Assembly: GCA_043755595.1 (NCBI GenBank)
Contig: JAYUSQ010000106.1
Location: 39,598 to 103,597, forward strand
DNA: 64,000 nucleotides
Source of the DNA: VFZP01 sp043755595
GTDB taxonomy: Bacteria > Acidobacteriota > Terriglobia > Bryobacterales > Bryobacteraceae
Direction of reading: 5' to 3'
The notes under the pieces are model-generated. The model made no database searches. It worked only from the letters and a program-made list of their open reading frames with translations, and was not told the origin of the DNA. Both the position numbers and the translations under genes were made by a program. Each line of letters opens with the position of its first letter. Within the stretch, counting starts at the first letter, position 1. Of the stretch, positions 59,253-64,000 are shown piece by piece.

Positions 59253-61094
59253 ATGTTTACGTGGTTTTTTGGTATTTTTTTCTTGCCGATTGCAGCCGAT
59301 GTCGCGCTGGCGATCGCTCTTCTGATTTTCCTGAACAGCTTTGTCAGTATCCGTGAGGACCAGGTGGGAGTCGTCGTCAAGCGATTCTCCGCCGGCCCCT
59401 CGCTGCCGGAAGGGCGCGTTGTGGCGCTGAACGGCGAAGCCGGCTACCAGGCCCGCCCACTCGGACCTGGCATTCACTTCCCGTATGTACCGTGGCAGTA
59501 CAAGATCGAGAAGCATCCGCTTACCCGAATCGAGCAAGGTCATGTCGGGCTGGTGATTGCCAATGACGGCGACCCCACGCCTGTCGACCGCGTGCTGGCC
59601 AAGGTCGTCGATTGCGAGTATTTCCAGGACGCCGCCAAGTTTCTGCGGAACGGCGGCCAGAAGGGCCGGCAAAGCACGGTACTGACCGCGGGTTTTTACC
59701 GCATCAATCCGGTGTTGTTCAAGGTGATCCCTAATGTGCCAATCACCAAGATCGACTCCGATAAGATCGGGATCGTCACCGTCATGGATGGCGCGCCGAT
59801 GCCAGTAGGGCAGATGGCCGCCAAGGCCGCTGCGGGGCACGACGATTTCCAAAGCCCCGAAGAGTTCATCAAAGCGGGCGGTTGCCGCGGGCTGCAGGAG
59901 CAGATTATCCTGGCCGGTAACTACAACCTGAACCCGTGGTTCTGCGAGATCGAAGAGCATCCGCTGTTTGAGGTGCCGATCGGTTACGTCGGCGTGGTAG
60001 TCAGCTTCGTCGGCGACGACTCGCGCGACATCTCCGGCGATCAGTTCACGCATGGCAACATCGTTCGGCGCGGCGGCAAGGGTGTGTGGGATGAGCCGCT
60101 GTATCCGGGCAAGCACCCGGTGAACTCGCGCATCATGAAAATCGAGTTGGTGCCCACGACGAACATCGTGCTCAACTGGGCGTCGGCGCGCACCGAAGCG
60201 CATAAACTCGACGAGAAGCTGAACACGATCACCGTGCGCTCGATGGACGGCTTCACGTTCAACCTGGACGTGTCGCAGATCATCAATATCGGCGCCACCA
60301 AGGCTCCCTGGGTTATTTCTCGCGTGGGCAGCGTGCGTAACCTGGTGAATCAGGTGCTTGAGCCGATTGTCGGCAACTACTTCCGCAACAGCGCGCAGAA
60401 TTACTCGGTGCTGGACTTCCTGAGCAATCGCTCGGATCGGCAGAAGGAAGCGCGGCAACATATCAATGAGGCGATTCGCGAATACGACGTGCAGAGCGTC
60501 GACACACTGATTGGCGACATCACGCCACCGCAGGAGTTAATGCTGACGCTCACGGCGCGTAAGATCGCCGAGGAGCAACAGAAGACCTTCGTGACGGAAG
60601 AGAAGACGCAACGCACCAGGCAGGAATTGGAGCGGCAAAAGGCGCTGGCCGACAAGCAGAAGGAGTTGGTGAACTCAGAGCAGGACGTGCGGGTGGCCGA
60701 GATGCGAGCCAAGGCAAGCGTTGAGCAAGCCAACGGTGAATCGCAAGCGGTGGCGCGCAGAGCCGAGGGCGAAGCGATGGCGCGGCGCCGGATTGGCGAG
60801 GCCGAAGCCGAGGTAGTGGCCATCAAGGGCCGCAACGAAGGCGAGGCGATTCGCGCAGTCGGCATCGCCAAAGCTGAGGCTTATCGTCAAGGCGTGGACG
60901 CCATGGGCGGCAACTATGCGGTCCTGCAAATCTTCACGGCGCTGGCCGACAAAAACATCAGGCTTACTCCTGATGTGGTGGTAAGCGGCGGCGCCGGCGG
61001 CGCTTCGGCGAGCGATGGCATGCTGGCGGTGGTCCTGCGCGACTTGCTCGCCAAGGCGAATCCGGGGTCGCAGCCGGGCGCGCCGAAGGCCTAA
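59253..61094 (+). CDS. SPFH/band-7 (flotillin-like) membrane protein
   Basis: ATG 59253 is preceded by a strong ribosome site, AAGGAGG at 59236-59242; a GTG at 59232 is less likely. The 613-residue product has one membrane segment (about 5-32), an SPFH domain with unusual extra length (FVSIREDQVGVVVKRFS, PGIHFPYVPWQYKIEKH, YQ-type IDSDKIGIVTVMDGAP), and a second SPFH-like half (IGYVGVVVSFVGDDSRDISG, ITVRSMDGFTFNLDVSQIIN). A long Ala/Glu/Arg coiled coil of flotillin type follows (EEQQKTFVTEEKTQRTRQEL, EAMARRRIGEAEAEVVAIKG). It probably forms membrane cages or microdomains. It is monocistronic, with its own promoter and terminator. Confidence 0.88.
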   Translation: MFTWFFGIFFLPIAADVALAIALLIFLNSFVSIREDQVGVVVKRFSAGPSLPEGRVVALNGEAGYQARPLGPGIHFPYVPWQYKIEKHPLTRIEQGHVGLVIANDGDPTPVDRVLAKVVDCEYFQDAAKFLRNGGQKGRQSTVLTAGFYRINPVLFKVIPNVPITKIDSDKIGIVTVMDGAPMPVGQMAAKAAAGHDDFQSPEEFIKAGGCRGLQEQIILAGNYNLNPWFCEIEEHPLFEVPIGYVGVVVSFVGDDSRDISGDQFTHGNIVRRGGKGVWDEPLYPGKHPVNSRIMKIELVPTTNIVLNWASARTEAHKLDEKLNTITVRSMDGFTFNLDVSQIINIGATKAPWVISRVGSVRNLVNQVLEPIVGNYFRNSAQNYSVLDFLSNRSDRQKEARQHINEAIREYDVQSVDTLIGDITPPQELMLTLTARKIAEEQQKTFVTEEKTQRTRQELERQKALADKQKELVNSEQDVRVAEMRAKASVEQANGESQAVARRAEGEAMARRRIGEAEAEVVAIKGRNEGEAIRAVGIAKAEAYRQGVDAMGGNYAVLQIFTALADKNIRLTPDVVVSGGAGGASASDGMLAVVLRDLLAKANPGSQPGAPKA

Positions 61095-61109
61095 GTCGGG
61101 GATCAGGGG

Positions 61110-61143
61110 AAGGCGGCGCGCTCAACGGGCCACGCCGCCTTTT
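61110..61143 (+). terminator. Rho-independent terminator after the SPFH gene
   Basis: aaggcggcg and cgccgcctt pair around a 13-base spacer that can pair further, followed by a run of T (tttt at 61140-61143). It lies 15 bp after the SPFH stop and is a good intrinsic terminator. Confidence 0.75.
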
Positions 61144-61790
61144 CGCTTTTGGCTGGCCATTGATCGCGTGCCGTCAGGGAGCAGTCCAATCGCCTCAGAG
61201 CCTACCTTTGCAATTAGAATGTCTTCGCTCTCTATGCATCGAACAATGACATCCGACAGGTCATCATGGAAAGCAGCAATCACTCCCTGCCGAGAGAGAA
61301 AGAAAGGCCTCCCGTAAGAACCCAAGGCAGTGTATCGAGGGGCGAATAGAAGCCGAGTTTTCATTGGCAGTTAGCCAGACTTGCTTACGGATCACGCCCC
61401 AGCAGTATTCAGCAGCCAGCGGCTTCGCTAGCTCTTCCGGTGCAACTCCGGCAAATACTACCAGACAATCGCGCCATCGCGAGTCTTCAGGAATCGCGTG
61501 CATGGGCATGGGTTGCTGATTCAAGAGCATTGGTCGCGCAGCGAAAAATTCGGCAAAGCGGCGATGAACAAATGAAAGTGTCCTTGACCTATGTCCGCCA
61601 ACTCTGACCAAACGGCTCAAGCGAAGCACCTCGACGGTATCATCAAGGCGGGTTACTCGCACAACTGAACTCAACTTCTGGATATCGATTTCAAGGCCAA
61701 CCGCCAGGTCGCTGTAGATTGCCCATGCGGTGCTTGTGGCCGCCGGTAGACAGGGAAAATTGCTTCAAGTCGGCCTCGTCATCGGGCTTG
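61140..61790 (-). pseudogene. NACHT/STAND-type NTPase carboxy-side remnant
   Basis: The main frame reads IYSDLAVGLEIDIQKLSSVV, RLDDTVEVLRLSRLVRVGGH, then RTLSFVHRRFAEFFAARPML, RWRDCLVVFAGVAPEELAKP. The SFVHRRFAEFFAA segment is typical of the winged-helix region after a NACHT domain (sFxHxxxxEyfaA). In another frame downstream there is CIESEDILIAKVGSEAIGLL. The Walker motifs and amino-terminal effector are absent, and there is no start codon near the upstream end. It is probably a relic of a defence-type NTPase. Confidence 0.45.
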
Positions 61791-61798
61791 GCGACATG

Positions 61799-64000
61799 CT
61801 ATTTCTGGGCACTTGATAGACCCCTGTTGGGCTGGGCGCGTAACAGGCGCAAAGCGTTCGCGATGACCACCAAAGAAACTCCCATGTCAGCCGCAATCGC
61901 GGTCCAGAGCGATGCGTGTCCGAGCATCGTTAACCCAAAGAACGCCGCCTTCACGCCCAGTGACAGCACTATGTTTTGTCGAATGATCCGCAAAGTCCTT
62001 CGAGAATGTCGGATCAGCCACGGAAGTTTTGAAAGGTCATCAGACATCAGCGCGATGTCCGCGGCTTCGACTGCGGTGTCGCTGCCAGCAGCCCCCATCG
62101 CAATGCCGACGGTTGCTCGGCCCATCGCGGGCGCGTCGTTGACGCCGTCCCCGATCATCGCAACGCTCAAGTACTGCTTAACCAGTCTCTCGACGGTGCT
62201 GACTTTATCCTCGGGCAGCAACTCCGCTTCAATCTGATCAACTCCAGCCTCTTTTCCGATCACGGCGGCGGTGCCCTTGTTGTCACCAGTGAGCATGATC
62301 AGATGTTCGACCCCGGCTGCCCTGAGTTCGTTCAATGTTGCTGAAATCCCCGGTCTGAGGGAATCAGCCAATGCAACGAAGCCGCAAACGTGCTCAGTAT
62401 TTCCAATCACGACGACTGTTCGACCTGCCGAAGACAAGTGCTCTAGCTTCGCGTGAACGTCTGGCGTTTCTTGGCCGCGCTCCTCCAAATAGCGATGTGA
62501 CCCAAGCCAGTACGCAGCGCCTTTGATGGTGGCGGTCGCCCCCTTGCCCTGTATGATCCGAAACTCCTCCGACGATGCCGGGACAATTTTCTTCTCTTGA
62601 AGGTGCTGAACGATTGCTCTTGCGAGGGGATGATCGGAGTGGACTTCCATTGCGCCCACTAGCTCAAGGAGTTCTTGCTCTGAGTGTCCACTCATCGGGA
62701 CGACTTCTACCACGCGGGGCTTTCCCTCCGTCAGTGTTCCAGTCTTGTCGAGTGCGATAGCCTTTAGACCGGCTGGAGATTCCAGATGAATGCCACCTTT
62801 GATGAGTACACCGTTCTTTGCTGCTGATGCTAGACCTGCAACGATACTCACCGGGGTCGAGATGACTAGTGCGCAGGGGCATCCAATTACAAGAAGAACC
62901 AAAGCCCTGTACAGCCAGTCGCCCCACGGAGCGCTGAGTGCTAGTGGAGGGAGCACAGCTATGAGGATCGCAAAGACAAAGACAGCGGGTGTGTAGACGC
63001 GGGCGAACTTGTCCACCCACTGCTCAGACGGCGCGCGTCGGGTTTGTGCCTCGCCTACCATGCGAATGATCTGAGCCAAGGTTGTTTCGCCGACTAGTTT
63101 CGTGACTTCGATTTCTAGTGCTCCATCCCCATTGACAGTGCCAGCAAAGACCGGAAGTCCCGGCTCTTTAGGAACTGGAATGCTTTCCCCGGTGATCGGA
63201 GCTTGGTTCACATCACTGATGCCTCGTAGGACCGTACCGTCAAGAGGTATCCGCTCACCAGGAAGGACCGAGAACCTCTCGCCTACTTTTATCTCTGACG
63301 GGGGAATTTCCGTTGCTTTGCCGTCGCTGCTGATTCTTCGAACTGTCGGCGGAGTGATCGCCAGTAGTGCTTCAACGGCCCGACGTGCTCGGCCTACACT
63401 CCACGACTCCAACGCGAGAGAGAACGCGAAGAGAAAGCTTACAACTGCGGCCTCAAACCATTCGCCGATGATAACTGCTCCGACAACCGCGATGGTCATG
63501 AGTAAGTTCATGTCCGGCTGAAGACGGCGGGCCGAAAACCACGCCTTCGGTACGACGAACCAAGCCCCGGTGACAATGGCGACTGAGTAAAGAATGCGGA
63601 CGATAACCGGGACTTCACCGCCTAGGCCCATTCCTTCCGAGCCAAGTGCCGCAAGTGCACTACCCGCAATTATGGAGTGCAGAACGAAGCCCGCTATGGC
63701 AAAACTTCCGCTCGCGGCGGTTAGTGTGGTTCGAGCGTAGCGCTGCCAAAAGGTCTGATTGGCTGCGGTGGGTGACACGGTCTCCCAGACCTCGGCCCTC
63801 ATACCTGTGCCGCGTACGGCGTCAATTACCCTCTTCGGATCTGTCGGCGCGAGCACGAGCATTTTTCCCTGAAGAATGTCAAAGGCCAGCTTGTCTTGAC
63901 CTCCAACAATAGGACCGATCTCGCGCTTTAGGATCGCGACTTCCTCCGCACAGTCCATCCCGTGTATGCGAAAGTCTTGTGATCGTGCAGTTGATGGCAT
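61799..64000 (-). CDS. zntA: Zn/Cd/Pb-exporting P1B-type ATPase
   Basis: This 733-residue membrane ATPase exports divalent metals. It begins at the very last bases of the window (ATG 64000) with a heavy-metal-binding domain (GMDCAEE, 14-20). Membrane helices follow, then the actuator TGES (270-273), the metal site CPC (374-376), the phosphorylation site DKTGTLT (418-424), and later MLTGDNKGTAAVIG and AMIGDGVNDAPAMGRATVGI. CPC with the EE-containing head fits the zinc/cadmium/lead subgroup (ZntA/CadA) rather than copper; this is inferred. An upstream regulator, if any, lies outside the window. Confidence 0.92.
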   Translation of the reverse strand: MPSTARSQDFRIHGMDCAEEVAILKREIGPIVGGQDKLAFDILQGKMLVLAPTDPKRVIDAVRGTGMRAEVWETVSPTAANQTFWQRYARTTLTAASGSFAIAGFVLHSIIAGSALAALGSEGMGLGGEVPVIVRILYSVAIVTGAWFVVPKAWFSARRLQPDMNLLMTIAVVGAVIIGEWFEAAVVSFLFAFSLALESWSVGRARRAVEALLAITPPTVRRISSDGKATEIPPSEIKVGERFSVLPGERIPLDGTVLRGISDVNQAPITGESIPVPKEPGLPVFAGTVNGDGALEIEVTKLVGETTLAQIIRMVGEAQTRRAPSEQWVDKFARVYTPAVFVFAILIAVLPPLALSAPWGDWLYRALVLLVIGCPCALVISTPVSIVAGLASAAKNGVLIKGGIHLESPAGLKAIALDKTGTLTEGKPRVVEVVPMSGHSEQELLELVGAMEVHSDHPLARAIVQHLQEKKIVPASSEEFRIIQGKGATATIKGAAYWLGSHRYLEERGQETPDVHAKLEHLSSAGRTVVVIGNTEHVCGFVALADSLRPGISATLNELRAAGVEHLIMLTGDNKGTAAVIGKEAGVDQIEAELLPEDKVSTVERLVKQYLSVAMIGDGVNDAPAMGRATVGIAMGAAGSDTAVEAADIALMSDDLSKLPWLIRHSRRTLRIIRQNIVLSLGVKAAFFGLTMLGHASLWTAIAADMGVSLVVIANALRLLRAQPNRGLSSAQK

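Noticed and set aside
59169..60461. 430-codon open frame on the minus strand
   Set aside because: It lies fully antisense to the SPFH gene. Its product is His/Arg/Asp-rich with no family resemblance, and the SPFH frame has clear motifs, a promoter and a terminator.

Overview
The window is GC-rich, gene-dense bacterial DNA, most likely from the Acidobacteriota and close to Bryobacterales/Solibacter-type genomes. This placement is inferred from gene content. There are several PadR regulator plus MacB-like 'ADOP' permease units, twin-arginine TIM-barrel sugar isomerases, a C-terminal secretion repeat containing FVPVTPCR, matrixin and CBM9 secreted proteins, and many lone secreted beta-propellers. 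No rRNA, tRNA or CRISPR array was recognised.

Layout. 1-7.6 kb: a cut-off alpha/beta hydrolase, an ATPase + DUF4276 pair (the DUF4276 gene is frameshifted), a secreted propeller, a methyltransferase, a TIM-barrel isomerase, a TfoX-N protein and a CBM9 protein. 7.6-14.1 kb: the most interesting block. A PilZ protein and a sigma54-type activator lie divergent to a four-gene oligopeptide-type ABC operon. Its only ATPase is fused to a GGDEF-like domain whose catalytic motif is degenerate but whose RxxD inhibitory-site motif is intact. 14.1-15.6 kb: a scar of a hydrolase stub, an RHS fragment and an IS110 transposase remnant. 15.6-22.7 kb: a secreted protein, ADOP permease + PadR, lnt-lipA and a YVTN propeller. 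22.7-26 kb: decayed genes (nucleotidyltransferase, terminase tail, PQQ sugar dehydrogenase). 26-29.4 kb: DUF1015, a MerR-TPR fusion, a heme-pathway oxidase lacking a normal start codon, and rpsT.

29.5-38.8 kb: two PadR genes, each followed by a wrecked ADOP gene (one internal deletion, one cut short next to HK97 capsid debris), a matrixin protease, an Old Yellow Enzyme homologue, a Sel1-repeat protein and another ADOP fragment. 38.8-47.6 kb: an epimerase and DEDD exonuclease pair; a LOG protein; then a tightly packed run of SpoIIE-type phosphatase, a K+-channel-like protein with a non-canonical VGYF filter, an NAD(P)HX repair enzyme and a DUF2238 membrane protein; then a HEAT protein. 47.6-54.2 kb: an intact ADOP permease, small or broken genes, an S41 peptidase pseudogene and a secreted phosphatase-like protein. 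54.2-64 kb: an AAA+ ATPase, a coiled-coil protein, a 12-cysteine protein, an SPL-type radical SAM enzyme, a TIM-barrel dehydratase-like protein, an SPFH protein, a NACHT remnant and a Zn/Cd P-type ATPase.

Two themes stand out. One is possible cyclic-di-GMP control of a peptide transporter, supported by a PilZ receptor, an activator and an ABC-GGDEF fusion side by side. The other is an unusually high number of broken genes. Some lesions look like real decay (a 10-bp tandem duplication, internal deletions, mosaic junctions). Single-base indels elsewhere could be assembly errors.
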